A model generated the notes under the pieces. It worked only from the letters and a program-made list of their open reading frames with translations, searched no databases and was not told the origin of the DNA. From Bog-473 sp035552095 (lineage in GTDB: Bacteria > Actinomycetota > Acidimicrobiia > Acidimicrobiales > RAAP-2): a DNA stretch of 64,000 bases. Position numbers and translations under genes: made by a program. Shown here piece by piece: positions 31,950 through 43,314 of this stretch (position 1 is its first letter; each line of letters starts with the position of its first letter). The stretch spans positions 73,441 to 137,440 of the forward strand of contig DASZMA010000203.1 in assembly GCA_035552095.1 (NCBI GenBank). Reading direction: 5' to 3'.

Positions 31950-32417
31950 TCAGCCCTCGGCGATCTCCTCGAGCACCTTGGCGGCGTGGCCGTCGGCCCG
32001 CACGTGGTACCAGGCCCGCGCCACCTTGCCGGTGGGCCCGACCAGGAAGGTGGAGCGGATGGTGCCGACGGTCTTCTTGCCGTACAGCGTCTTCTCGCCC
32101 CAAGCCCCGTACTTCTCCATGACCGACCTGTCCGCGTCGGTCAGCAGCGGGAACTTGAGCTTGTACTTGGTGCGGAATTTCACATGTTTCTCGGCCTTGT
32201 CCGGGGAGATCCCGAGGACGGCCACGCCGGCTTTCTCGAAGGTCTTGAGGTTGTCGTTGAACTGACAGGCCTCCTTGGTGCACCCGGGCGTGTCGTCGGC
32301 CGGGTAGAAGTAGACGATCACCCGCTGTCCCTTGAAATCGGACAGTTTCACGGGCTTGCCGTCCTGGTCAGGCAGCGTGAACGCCGGGGCGGTGGCACCA
32401 GCTTCGAGTTTGGCCAT
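31950..32417 (-). CDS. bcp: Thioredoxin-dependent peroxiredoxin (Bcp/PrxQ)
   Basis: A 155-residue peroxiredoxin that reduces hydroperoxides with thioredoxin. The peroxidatic Cys is in YFYPADDTPGCTKEACQFND, with the resolving Cys five residues later, the PrxQ/alpha-helix pattern. The length matches the family. ATG 32417 follows AAGGAGG at a good distance (7 nt). It is divergent from the helicase across a 189 bp spacer. Confidence 0.94.
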   Translation of the reverse strand: MAKLEAGATAPAFTLPDQDGKPVKLSDFKGQRVIVYFYPADDTPGCTKEACQFNDNLKTFEKAGVAVLGISPDKAEKHVKFRTKYKLKFPLLTDADRSVMEKYGAWGEKTLYGKKTVGTIRSTFLVGPTGKVARAWYHVRADGHAAKVLEEIAEG

Positions 32418-32504
32418 GGGTCATCCTCCTTCGAATGGCAGGCAGGAGCACACTTTGGCACAGCGACGGCGACCGCAATGCGCCGGACATGACGTTTCCG
32501 CTGG

Positions 32505-32510
32505 TACAAT
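32505..32510 (+). promoter_or_regulatory. Putative helicase promoter -10 (TACAAT)
   Basis: TACAAT is a 5/6 match to TATAAT. It predicts a start near 32517 and a leader of about 90 nt before ATG 32607, like the long leaders of cold-regulated helicase mRNAs. No good -35 is visible. The rest of the 32418-32606 spacer shows nothing else. Confidence 0.45.
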
Positions 32511-32606
32511 GGCTGTGCGACCGCCGGCAAGGGGCTGGTGAGTCGGGGCCGTCACTCCCTCCTCTGGTTGGCGCAGGGTCCCGCCGCTCAACAGAGAGAG
32601 CGAGAC

Positions 32607-33896
32607 ATGACAATTGAAGCCTTGACCGGCGCGCACGCCGGAACGTCCGATGGAGATGGAGACGCCTCCTCGGATGACACGTATGAAACGGCTCGGACCT
32701 TTGAGTCCCTCGGAGTCGCAGAAGAACTGACCAAAGCGCTGGCTGATCAAGGGATCGTCAGCGCTTTTCCAATTCAGGCCCTGACCATCGCCGACGCACT
32801 GGCCGGCCGGGACGTCTGTGGCAAGGCCAAGACCGGCTCGGGCAAGACCCTGGCCTTCGGCGTGCCGATGCTGCAGCGCACCAAGGCCACCCGTGACGCG
32901 CAGGGATCGGCCTCGGGTGCTCCGGCCCGGCCCGCCCGCCCGCTCGGGCTGGTGCTCCTGCCCACCCGCGAACTGGCCGTCCAGGTCTATGAGGTCCTGG
33001 CCCCCCTGGCCAAGGCGCTCGGCCTCAAGGCCGTGGCGGTCTACGGCGGGGCCGACATCGACCGCCAGGTGTCGAAGTTGCAGAAGGGCGTCGACATCAT
33101 CATCGCCACCCCGGGACGCCTGATCGACCTGGGCGACCGCGGCGAGCTTTCGGTGTCCCAACTCGAGACCCTCGTGCTCGACGAGGCGGACCGCATGGCC
33201 GACATGGGGTTCATGCCCCAGGTCGAGTGGGTGCTCCGCCGCCTGGAGACCCCTCATCAGACCCTGCTCTTCTCGGCCACGCTCGACGGGGCGGTGGACC
33301 GCCTGGTCCAGCGCTACCTGACCGAGCCGGTCTTCCACGAGGTGGCTTCCTCGTCGCAGACGGTGACGCTGATGGAGCACCGTTTCATTCAGGTGCACCA
33401 GATGGACAAGGTGAAGGTGGCCGCCGCCATCGCCCGCTCGCAGGAGAAGTCGCTCTTCTTCGTGCGCACCAAGCGGGGGGCCGATCGGCTGGTGGAGAAC
33501 CTGGAGAAAGAGGGTCTGCACGCGGCCGCCATTCACGGCGACTTGCGCCAGGCCAACCGCGAGCGCGCCCTAGCCGACTTCTCCAACGGCAAGCTACCCG
33601 TCCTGGTGGCCACCGACGTGGCCGCCCGTGGCCTGCATATTGAGGCCGTCGACGGCGTCATCCACTGGGACCCGCCGGAGGACCACAAGGCGTACCTGCA
33701 CCGTTCGGGCCGGACCGCCCGAGCCGGCAAGGCCGGTGTGGTGGTCAGCCTGACGCTCTGGAACCAGCTGGTCGAAGTCGAGGTCATTCAGCGCCGGCTC
33801 GGCCTGCGCATCCCCATCGTCGAGATGTTCTCCAACGATCCCCGGCTGGCCAACCTGGCCGAGTGGACCCCGTCACCGGAGGAGAGCGTCCTCTGA
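32607..33896 (+). CDS. DEAD-box ATP-dependent RNA helicase
   Basis: A 429-residue DEAD-box helicase. Motifs in order: Q motif (FPIQALTIADAL), AKTGSGKT, PTRELAVQ, TPGRL, DEAD (VLDEADRMADMGFMPQ), SAT (LLFSATLDG), then LVATDVAARGLH and HRSGRTARAG in the second RecA lobe. It should unwind RNA in ribosome assembly or mRNA decay. ATG 32607 is preferred over a GTG-side extension to 32538, because residues before MTIEALTGAH are not conserved-looking. The N-terminal 30 residues are acidic and disordered. The long leader suggests post-transcriptional or cold control. Confidence 0.93.
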   Translation: MTIEALTGAHAGTSDGDGDASSDDTYETARTFESLGVAEELTKALADQGIVSAFPIQALTIADALAGRDVCGKAKTGSGKTLAFGVPMLQRTKATRDAQGSASGAPARPARPLGLVLLPTRELAVQVYEVLAPLAKALGLKAVAVYGGADIDRQVSKLQKGVDIIIATPGRLIDLGDRGELSVSQLETLVLDEADRMADMGFMPQVEWVLRRLETPHQTLLFSATLDGAVDRLVQRYLTEPVFHEVASSSQTVTLMEHRFIQVHQMDKVKVAAAIARSQEKSLFFVRTKRGADRLVENLEKEGLHAAAIHGDLRQANRERALADFSNGKLPVLVATDVAARGLHIEAVDGVIHWDPPEDHKAYLHRSGRTARAGKAGVVVSLTLWNQLVEVEVIQRRLGLRIPIVEMFSNDPRLANLAEWTPSPEESVL

Positions 33897-34639
33897 GTGA
33901 CGCCCCGGCGCTGGCCGTCTGGTCACCCGACGACGGGATACGCCGCGTCCTGGTGGTCACGGCCCACCCGGACGATGTCGACTTCGGATCGGCCGGCACG
34001 GTGGCCGCCTTCACCAAAGCCGGGCTGGAGGTCACCTACTGCATCGTGACCAACGGCGAGGCGGGGGGATCGGACCGCAGCCTGAGCCGGGCCGACATGG
34101 CGGCGTTGCGCCAGCGTGAACAGCGGGCGGCGGCCGCGGAGGTCGGGGTGTCCGACGTCCGCTTCCTGGGCCATCCCGACGGTGCGGTGCAGCCCTCGAT
34201 CGAACTGCGCCGGGACATCAGCCGGGTCATCCGCCAGGTACGGCCCGAGCGCGTCCTCACGCAGTCGCCGGAACGGCGCTGGGACTCCATGTACGCCAGC
34301 CATCCCGACCATCTGGCCGCCGGAGAGGCGGCCGTCTGCGCCGTCTACCCCGACGCCCGCAATCCTTTCGCCCATCCCGAATTGCTCGACGACGAGGGCC
34401 TCGAGCCCTGGACGGTCAACCAGCTGTGGATCATGGGTGGACCCGATCCGACCACGGCGGTCGACACCACCTCCACCATCGAGCGCAAGGTGGCGGCCCT
34501 GCTGCGCCACGAGAGCCAGATCGGCGATCCGGCCGGCATTGCCGAGCGGATGGTGGAGTGGGGTCAGGCCGGCGGCCGGGCCGCCGGCCTGCCCGAAGGC
34601 TCGACCGCGGAGCTCTACCGGATCACGCTCATCCCCTGA
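33863..34639 (+). CDS. PIG-L/LmbE-family deacetylase
   Basis: A 258-residue zinc-dependent N-deacetylase. The AHPDDVDFGSAG motif supplies the His and Asp ligands, CIVTNGEAGGSDR follows, and the third ligand His is in YASHPDHLAAGEAA. Members include MshB, Mca and GlcNAc-PI deacetylases; which substrate applies is unclear. The standard start is GTG 33863, but GGAGGAG at 33878-33884 sits 8 nt before an in-frame CTG (33893) at the helicase stop, so CTG may be the true start. It is tightly linked to the helicase and to the YjbR gene. Confidence 0.85.
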   Translation: MDPVTGGERPLSDAPALAVWSPDDGIRRVLVVTAHPDDVDFGSAGTVAAFTKAGLEVTYCIVTNGEAGGSDRSLSRADMAALRQREQRAAAAEVGVSDVRFLGHPDGAVQPSIELRRDISRVIRQVRPERVLTQSPERRWDSMYASHPDHLAAGEAAVCAVYPDARNPFAHPELLDDEGLEPWTVNQLWIMGGPDPTTAVDTTSTIERKVAALLRHESQIGDPAGIAERMVEWGQAGGRAAGLPEGSTAELYRITLIP

Positions 34640-34646
34640 ATGGCTG

Positions 34647-34985
34647 ATGGCAGTCACCGAAGCCACCGTGCGGCGCCTGGCCCTGGCGCTTCCCGAAGCG
34701 GCGGAGGCGCCGCATTTCGACCTGACGTCCTTCCGGGTGGCCAACAAGATCTTCGCCTCCGTCCCTCCCGGCGGGGACCGGGTCCACATCTTCGTGGGCC
34801 CGGACGAGGTCGCTGCCTACTGTGCCGAGTTCCCCGGCGTGGTCGAGGAGCTCTGGTGGGGCAAGAAGCTGAGCGGGTGCCGGGTCACGCTGAAGCAGGC
34901 CACCGTCGCCCTCCTGCGCGAGATGCTCACCGACTCCTGGCGGCGCAAGGCGCCAAAGAAGTTGCTAGACCAGTTCGACGCCTGA
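34647..34985 (+). CDS. MmcQ/YjbR family protein
   Basis: A 112-residue protein of the MmcQ/YjbR family (a CyaY-like fold). It has the typical order ALALPEAAEAPHFDLTSFRV, KIFASVPP and the C-terminal LLREMLTDSWRRKAPKKLLD. Members are called DNA-binding from structure, but a function has not been settled. The ATG at 34647 follows the deacetylase stop by 7 bp. The stop is 5 bp from the convergent DUF4405 gene. Confidence 0.85.
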   Translation: MAVTEATVRRLALALPEAAEAPHFDLTSFRVANKIFASVPPGGDRVHIFVGPDEVAAYCAEFPGVVEELWWGKKLSGCRVTLKQATVALLREMLTDSWRRKAPKKLLDQFDA

Positions 34986-34990
34986 GCGGT

Positions 34991-35542
34991 TCAGCGGATG
35001 TGCGAAATCCGGAAGTGCTTCCGGCGTCGGGCTATGTGCACCACCAGGTAGACGATGAGGACCAGGGTGGAGAGCGTATGCCAGCCGATGTAGTTGACCG
35101 GTAGTCCGGTCAGCGCCCGCAGGGGGAACGCGGTGTTGTACCCGACCAGCCAATCCACCGTGCCTGAGACCATCACGTTCAGCGTGAGCAGGAGCAGGAT
35201 CAGGTCCGAGAAGGCCAGCCGACCCCGGGGCTTGAACCACGAGCGGACGTGGGCGAACTGGGCGGCCAAGCGGCCCGCCGTGCGGCGCCGCTGGGCCAGG
35301 TGCACGCCCACCAGCGCGAAGAAGACCAGCGCCAGGGCGATGTGGATGGTCAGGTCATGGTGGGTGAAGAGCCAGGAGAGAGGCGCCGCCGCGAAGGTGA
35401 TGATCAACCACACGTGGACCAGCCACCGGGAGCGCACCCGCCGACCCGACACCGGGGCCGGCTCAGTGTGCTCCGTCAGGACCGGACCGGGCTGATCAGC
35501 CGGGACTTCGTTGGATCGGCCCGCTAAGTCCGCTGTGTTCAT
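34991..35542 (-). CDS. DUF4405-like cytochrome-type membrane protein
   Basis: A 183-residue membrane protein with four helices: WLVHVWLIITFAAAPLSWLF, an HIALALVFFALVGVHLAQ helix, LILLLLTLNVMVSGTVDWLV and IGWHTLSTLVLIVYLVVHIA. Paired histidines in helices 2 and 4 could bind heme, as in DUF4405 and cytochrome b561-like proteins. A role in membrane electron flow is inferred. ATG 35542 is preferred; the upstream open frame overlaps the FtsX-like gene. It follows the ABC permease gene after 10 bp and may be the last gene of the padR operon. Confidence 0.75.
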   Translation of the reverse strand: MNTADLAGRSNEVPADQPGPVLTEHTEPAPVSGRRVRSRWLVHVWLIITFAAAPLSWLFTHHDLTIHIALALVFFALVGVHLAQRRRTAGRLAAQFAHVRSWFKPRGRLAFSDLILLLLTLNVMVSGTVDWLVGYNTAFPLRALTGLPVNYIGWHTLSTLVLIVYLVVHIARRRKHFRISHIR

Positions 35543-35552
35543 TGGTCCGCAG

Positions 35553-38105
35553 TCATTCCATCGGTTGCGTGGCAATGGCCGCCGGCTGGCGCCCGGAGAA
35601 GATCCACCCTCCGATGGCCGCCAGCAGCGGCATCCCGACCAGGATGAAGAGCAGGCTCTTGGCCGGGATGTTCTCCAACGACGACAGCCCGTCCAGCGAA
35701 CTGCCGCGGGTGTAGGCGATGGTGCCGATGTAGGCGGCCACCGTTCCGATGACAGCACCCAGGAGGGCCAGGACGCCGGCCGTCGACGCGGTGAGGGCCC
35801 GCCGGGTTCGGCTGCCGGCGCCCGTGGCGGTCAGGATGCGCAGGTCACCGGCGGTCTCGCTCCGGATCAGTCCAACGGACATGGCCAGGACTCCGAGCGC
35901 CAGGACCACGCCGAACACCGTGGCCCAGTTGATGATCTCTGACGACGACGGCTGATCGTTCTTCGTCTCAATGCTCATGCCGCTCGCCGACGCTGCGGTC
36001 GACCTGGCGTTGGCTATCTGCTGCCCGGTGAGGGGCTGTGCGGTCTGGATCAGCCACCCCGCCGTCGAGACGCCGAGGTGGTGCTGATGGATGAAGCGCT
36101 CCGTGACCACCGTGTTGGGGGCCGACGTTCCTGACGGGAGCGCACTGACCTCCTGGATCACCGGATTGGCCAGGCACGTCGACTTCGGGCACGGGTACGG
36201 GTTCGAGCCCGTCGCCGGGGGACCGACCTTGCTGCCGTAGTCCCCGAAGGTGGCCTGCATGAGGGACAAGGAGGATAAGCCCGGCCGCGCCGTCAGGAAG
36301 TCGGCGTCGGGGTTGATCTGGGACGCACTGATCCCGAACGCCCGGAGGAGTTGCGGAGTGGCCACGTACACCTGGCCGCCGAACTGGCGCCCTCCGGCAT
36401 CGTGAAGAAGGCTCGCGCTGCTCTGGTCGAGTGCGACCACCGGGCCGGTGCCGAGGCCCTGGGCAATGTGGTGGGCCGTGGCCGTGGCGGTCGCCAGGCT
36501 GACCGGAGGCGTCTGCGGCCCACATGACCTGCTCCCGTTGGGGTTGATGCACTGGCTGCCGGGGCCGGGGCCGCTGCTCGGTGCGTAGACGACCAGCTGG
36601 TTCGAGGTCATGTTGGGACCGGCGTAGTCGAGGACGTTGCCGTACCGTGACGCCGCCAGCACACAGATGAGCACCGCGATCAGCACCCCGAGGGTGATGG
36701 CCGCCAGGGCCGATCCCGACCGGGCCCGGTAGCGGGCCAGATCGCGCACGGCCAGCCGCACGGCGACCGGGGCCCGGCGGGTGAGTCCGGTCAACGGCGC
36801 CAGGGACAGCGGGGCCAGGAGGATGATGGCCACGATCAGACTGACCAGGCCGAGGACGAGCTGGGGCGCCCCACCACCATTGCCGCCGGTGCTGGCCGCG
36901 GCCCCGAGGAGGAAGAAGGCGATGACGACCGCGACCACACCCGGGACGGCGGAACGACGGAGCGCCTTGGGTGGGGCCGGCCGACCCGACAGCGCAGTGA
37001 CGATGGGGATCTTGGTCACCGCCCGGGCGGGCCGCGATGCGGCGAAGTACGTCGCCACGATGGCGAGCGCCATGGAGACGATGATGACGGTCCACGGCAG
37101 CGCGAACTCGCTGATGAGGTGGTGCGAGCTCGACTCGGCGTGCGGACGGTAGGCCAGCCAGGCGGCCAGGCCGAGGAGGCCGCCAACGACGGTACCGACC
37201 ACTCCGACCACCACGCCGTTGGCCCGCACCACCAGCCGGATGTTCCTATCCGTCGCCCCCAGGGAGCCCAGCATGCCGATGGAGCGCAACCGGCGCTGGG
37301 CCAGGACGGTGAACCCGCCCACCGAGACCAGTGCGATGAGCAGCATCCCCACGGTGGCCAGGGCCAGTGCGATGGTCTGCGGATTGAAGCCGTTGGCGGA
37401 CGAGGCTCCGGCCCGGGTCTCCACGTTGGCGCCCAATGGCTTGAGCGTGCTCGCGTCGGCGTTGAACAGCACGGTGGCAGCCGTCGGGGAGGTGACCTGG
37501 CCGGGGGTGACCAGGGCGAAGCTGTCGAGCAGGCTCTGCGGGTTCTGCACAATGCCGACGAGCTGGCGCGCCGTGCTGCCCTGGTGCCAGGTGTCGCCGA
37601 CCTTGAGGCCGAACGTCGAGGCGAGGTCACTCGTCATGGCCACCTGGTCGGACCCGGTGGGGAAGTGCCCGCGGAGGAGGGAGAGCATGGGCAGCCCGTA
37701 CGGTCCGTGCGGATTCTGGGCGCGCAGATCGTATGTGTTGATGGAGCCGGGAACCGAAATGGTCTGGTTCTCAATCACGTCGACCCGGCTCACATGCAGC
37801 TGAACCTTGGCGATGTAAGCGGCGATCTGGGTGGGCGTTCCCTGCACCGTGGCCAGATCCTGCGCGGTGCCGAACCCCGCCCCGGCGGGAGGGGGGGTGT
37901 TGGTGGCGACGGTCGATCCCACGAAGGTGGCCGCCACGGCCACGATGATGAGGGAGAGGATCAGCAGTTGCTGGCGCCACTCCCGGCGGAAGAGGCGCCA
38001 GGCCCAACGGACCATGGCCCGGCGGGCCGGCAGGCCACCATTGTCACCGTGGCCGGCGGCGACTGGCGCCGGGACGGCCGGCCGCTCCAGGAGGTCGACG
38101 CTCAC
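35553..38105 (-). CDS. FtsX-like ABC transporter permease
   Basis: An 850-residue permease of the MacB/FtsX type. An N-terminal helix (QQLLILSLIIVAVAATFVG) is followed by a large outer domain, three helices, a central pair, then a second outer domain (36100-36650 region, with four Cys) and three C-terminal helices. Conserved cytosolic loops RLRSIGMLGSLGATDRNIR and DLRILTATGAGSRTRRALT contact the ATPase. The family exports peptides, lipids or antibiotics, or transmits signals by mechanotransmission; the cargo is unknown. GTG 38105 overlaps the ATPase TGA (GTGA), so the pair is one transporter. Confidence 0.9.
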   Translation of the reverse strand: MSVDLLERPAVPAPVAAGHGDNGGLPARRAMVRWAWRLFRREWRQQLLILSLIIVAVAATFVGSTVATNTPPPAGAGFGTAQDLATVQGTPTQIAAYIAKVQLHVSRVDVIENQTISVPGSINTYDLRAQNPHGPYGLPMLSLLRGHFPTGSDQVAMTSDLASTFGLKVGDTWHQGSTARQLVGIVQNPQSLLDSFALVTPGQVTSPTAATVLFNADASTLKPLGANVETRAGASSANGFNPQTIALALATVGMLLIALVSVGGFTVLAQRRLRSIGMLGSLGATDRNIRLVVRANGVVVGVVGTVVGGLLGLAAWLAYRPHAESSSHHLISEFALPWTVIIVSMALAIVATYFAASRPARAVTKIPIVTALSGRPAPPKALRRSAVPGVVAVVIAFFLLGAAASTGGNGGGAPQLVLGLVSLIVAIILLAPLSLAPLTGLTRRAPVAVRLAVRDLARYRARSGSALAAITLGVLIAVLICVLAASRYGNVLDYAGPNMTSNQLVVYAPSSGPGPGSQCINPNGSRSCGPQTPPVSLATATATAHHIAQGLGTGPVVALDQSSASLLHDAGGRQFGGQVYVATPQLLRAFGISASQINPDADFLTARPGLSSLSLMQATFGDYGSKVGPPATGSNPYPCPKSTCLANPVIQEVSALPSGTSAPNTVVTERFIHQHHLGVSTAGWLIQTAQPLTGQQIANARSTAASASGMSIETKNDQPSSSEIINWATVFGVVLALGVLAMSVGLIRSETAGDLRILTATGAGSRTRRALTASTAGVLALLGAVIGTVAAYIGTIAYTRGSSLDGLSSLENIPAKSLLFILVGMPLLAAIGGWIFSGRQPAAIATQPME

Positions 38106-38824
38106 TGCCGTGACGCCGGGGTGAGGAGGGACTCGGGGCTGGTGGGCGGCAAGGTCTGGTCGACGATGCGCCCGTCCCGCAGGAAGACCACCCGGTCGGC
38201 CCACGACGCGAGCTGCGCATCGTGGGTCACCACGACCGCGGCGACGCCCCGGCGGCAGGCCGTGAGGACCAGTCGCATGACGGCTTCACCGTTGGTCGAG
38301 TCGAGGGCGCCCGACGGCTCGTCGGCCAGGAGGAGCTTGCGTTCCCCGACCACGGCCCGGGCGATGGAGACTCGCTGGCGCTCCCCGCCCGAGAGCTCGT
38401 TCGGGTAGTGCGGTGCCCGATCGGCCAACCCGAGCTCTTCCAGGGCGAGCATGCCGGCGGCCTGAGCCTTCCGGGCGGGCACGCCGTCGAGTTCCAGGGG
38501 CAGGGAGACGTTCTCGACCGCGGTCAGGCCGGCCAGGAGGTTGTAGTCCTGGAACACGTAGCCCACCGAACGGCGGCGCAGCCGGGCCTGGTCGTTGCGC
38601 GACATGTTCGTCAGTGACTCGCCCCCGATGAACACCTCACCCCTGGTCGGCTCCTCGAGGCTCCCGGCGATCGTCAGCAGCGTGCTCTTCCCTGAGCCGC
38701 TGGAACCCATCACGGCGACGAGCGTCCCCGCATCGACCGACAGGTTGACGTTGGAGAGGGCGTGGACCTCGGTCTCGCCCTCGCCGAATGTCTTGAAGAC
38801 GCTGTTCATTTCGAGCATGCTCAT
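38102..38824 (-). CDS. ABC transporter ATP-binding protein (LolD/MacB type)
   Basis: A 240-residue ATPase. Walker A GSSGSGKSTLL, Q-loop VFQDYNLLAGLTAVENV, signature ELSGGERQRVSIARA, Walker B LLLADEPSGALDS and the H-loop VVVTHDAQL are all intact. It belongs to the group that pairs with FtsX-like permeases. ATG 38824 (or 38818) is chosen; the frame open to 39166 is antisense-like and overlaps padR. The start overlaps the padR stop (ATGA), coupling it to the regulator. Confidence 0.93.
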   Translation of the reverse strand: MSMLEMNSVFKTFGEGETEVHALSNVNLSVDAGTLVAVMGSSGSGKSTLLTIAGSLEEPTRGEVFIGGESLTNMSRNDQARLRRRSVGYVFQDYNLLAGLTAVENVSLPLELDGVPARKAQAAGMLALEELGLADRAPHYPNELSGGERQRVSIARAVVGERKLLLADEPSGALDSTNGEAVMRLVLTACRRGVAAVVVTHDAQLASWADRVVFLRDGRIVDQTLPPTSPESLLTPASRQ

Positions 38825-39402
38825 CGCTGCACACTGACCTTTCGCCGTACTTTCGGTAGGGGGGATTTGGGGGGAGCGGGGATGTCGACGGAAGCGCGCT
38901 TCAGGCGGCCGTCGGCACTGTCCAGCCACCGGATGACCGAGTCGAGGCGGAACAGTTCGGCGTCGACCACCAGGGCGAAGCCCAGGTCGAACCGGGACTC
39001 GTCTTCCTTCAGGTGGGTCCACTGCTGCATCAGCTCCACCAGGTACCGCCGGTGGACCTGGATCACCTCGCCGACGTCGACCCCGGGCATCCGGATGGCC
39101 ACCAGGACCTTGATCACCAGCTCGTCGCGTGGCGGCGAGGAGAGGTCGGGCGGTGTGCGGAGCCACACGGCCAGCTCCGACTCACCTTCGGCGGTGATGT
39201 GGAATCCCTTCTGCGGACCTTCCGCCTCCTCACCCTCGGACTCGACCAGACCGTCCCGTTCCAGGCGTTGGAGGGTCGTGTAGACCTGCCCGACGTTGAG
39301 GGGCCACACCTCACCGGTCCGCGCCTCGAATTCCTGGCGCAACTGGAGGCCGTATTTGGGACCCTCGCTGAGCAGGGCTAATAGGGCATGGCGGACGCTC
39401 AT
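38821..39402 (-). CDS. PadR-family transcriptional repressor
   Basis: A 193-residue PadR regulator. The winged helix is the N-terminal LLALLSEGPKYGLQLRQEFE and VGQVYTTLQRLERDGLV, and the C-terminal VirR4-like domain has the long RYLVELMQQWTHLKEDE helix for dimerisation. PadR proteins usually repress an adjacent transporter operon and release DNA on binding a phenolic or antibiotic ligand. It heads padR-ATPase-permease in one coupled operon and has a promoter-operator of its own just upstream, consistent with autorepression. Confidence 0.92.
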   Translation of the reverse strand: MSVRHALLALLSEGPKYGLQLRQEFEARTGEVWPLNVGQVYTTLQRLERDGLVESEGEEAEGPQKGFHITAEGESELAVWLRTPPDLSSPPRDELVIKVLVAIRMPGVDVGEVIQVHRRYLVELMQQWTHLKEDESRFDLGFALVVDAELFRLDSVIRWLDSADGRLKRASVDIPAPPKSPLPKVRRKVSVQR

Positions 39403-39423
39403 CAGTTCCCAGCAGTAGTTAGC

Positions 39424-39434
39424 ATACTGAGTAT
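39424..39434. promoter_or_regulatory. Putative PadR operator, palindrome ATACTGAGTAT
   Basis: An 11-bp perfect palindrome with 5-bp arms and a central G, overlapping the likely start of padR transcription. A direct pair TAGCAtACT / TAGCAaACT (39420-39428 and 39444-39452) flanks it. This AT-rich patch stands out from the surrounding GC-rich sequence. Confidence 0.5.
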
Positions 39435-39461
39435 CATAATGAGTAGCAAACTAAATTACAA
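39433..39461 (-). promoter_or_regulatory. padR promoter (TTGTAA-17-TATGAT)
   Basis: On the minus strand, TTGTAA (39461-39456) and TATGAT (39438-39433) are 17 bp apart, a near-consensus sigma-70-type promoter. It would start about 25 nt before the padR ATG. The remaining spacer to 39619 shows only GC-rich sequence with a TACGAT hexamer at 39559-39564. Confidence 0.6.
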
Positions 39462-39619
39462 TGGTGCCAGCCCCCCAATTCCGCCTGGGGTGAACCCATC
39501 CGGGCAGGGGTGGCCTTCCGGTCCATAGGGGTGACCGCCCGGGTCGGGGCGGGAAACCTACGATGCGCAGCAGGCCGCAGGAGGGCCCAAGGCCGACCAG
39601 CAGGGGGACCACCGATCAC

Positions 39620-40462
39620 ATGAGTCGCGGTGCACCGAATCGCTACGAACTCGTCGCCTGCGGACTGAGCGGCCACGTCCTGGTGGGCACCGACACGGCC
39701 GTGATCAGGCCCGAGGATGCCACCTTGGTCCGGGAGCACACCGGCCTGCGCTGGCACCGCTGCCTGCGCTGCGACTCGTGGTTGCCCCTGGCCCCTCCCG
39801 ACCAGCCGACCCGGGACTTCCTCCCGCCACGGGACGAGATTGAGGTTCCGTTGCGCGGCCGCGGCTTGCGGGACCGTTACGTCCTGCGCCTGATTGCGCT
39901 GGACCGGGCGGTGCATGTGGTGGTCCTGGCCGGGCTGGCGCTGGCCGTCTTCTTCTTCATCGGCCACCGGACCACGTTGCGGCACGACTACCTCTCGGTC
40001 ATGAACGGCCTGACCGGGTCCTCGGGCGGGCCCGATGCCCTGGGCGGGCTACTGGGCCACTTCCGGCACCTCTTCGTCATCACCACCGGCCACCTCTACG
40101 AGATCGGTCTGGTGCTGGCGGCCTACGCCGTGCTGGAGGCGGTCGAGATGGTCGGCCTCTGGCGGGCCCAACGCTGGGCCGAATACCTGACGTTCCTGGC
40201 CACTACCGCGCTGGTGCCGCTCGAGCTCTACGAGCTGCTCTCACGGTTCAGCTGGCTCAAGCTGGCCACCCTCGTGGTCAACCTGGCCATCGTCGTCTAC
40301 CTGTTGCTGGCCAAGCGCCTCTTCGGGTTGCGAGGCGGTCGGGCCGCCGAACTGGCCCGGCGCCACGCCGACAGCGGGTGGGCGGCCATCGACCGCCGCA
40401 CGCCCGGCCCGGTGCCGGGACCCGCCCCGGCGCCGGAACCCGCCCCGGTCCCCACGGCGTAA
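39620..40462 (+). CDS. DUF2127-family membrane protein
   Basis: A 280-residue protein. The N-terminal 60 residues hold a small Cys/His patch (VACGLSGHVL, HRCLRCDSW), followed by a DUF2127-like membrane domain with about four helices (VVVLAGLALAVFFFIG, YEIGLVLAAYAVLEAVEMVG, LTFLATTALVPLELYELL and LATLVVNLAIVVYLLLAKRL). The last 40 residues are Pro-rich and disordered. The function is unknown. ATG 39620 is preferred over a weaker extension to 39563. It converges on the aconitase gene. Confidence 0.8.
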   Translation: MSRGAPNRYELVACGLSGHVLVGTDTAVIRPEDATLVREHTGLRWHRCLRCDSWLPLAPPDQPTRDFLPPRDEIEVPLRGRGLRDRYVLRLIALDRAVHVVVLAGLALAVFFFIGHRTTLRHDYLSVMNGLTGSSGGPDALGGLLGHFRHLFVITTGHLYEIGLVLAAYAVLEAVEMVGLWRAQRWAEYLTFLATTALVPLELYELLSRFSWLKLATLVVNLAIVVYLLLAKRLFGLRGGRAAELARRHADSGWAAIDRRTPGPVPGPAPAPEPAPVPTA

Positions 40463-40503
40463 TCGCCGCCGGCTCCCCTCCACTCGGACGGGCCGGGTGA
40501 GAG

Positions 40504-43215
<2,712 letters not shown>

Positions 43216-43301
43216 GGGTCCATTCTGCCGTGGACCCGGCCGCGCGTGCCCATCCGGGAACCCGGCCCGAGGGGTGCCGTTTCTGAGCCGCCTCCAGCGG
43301 G

Positions 43302-43307
43302 CACAAT
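43302..43307 (+). promoter_or_regulatory. Putative -10 (CACAAT) for leaderless CHAP-protein mRNA
   Basis: CACAAT lies 7 nt before ATG 43315, without a Shine-Dalgarno. The divergent aconitase gene has CAGAAT at the same kind of spacing. Confidence 0.35.
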
Positions 43308-43314
43308 CGTGTCA

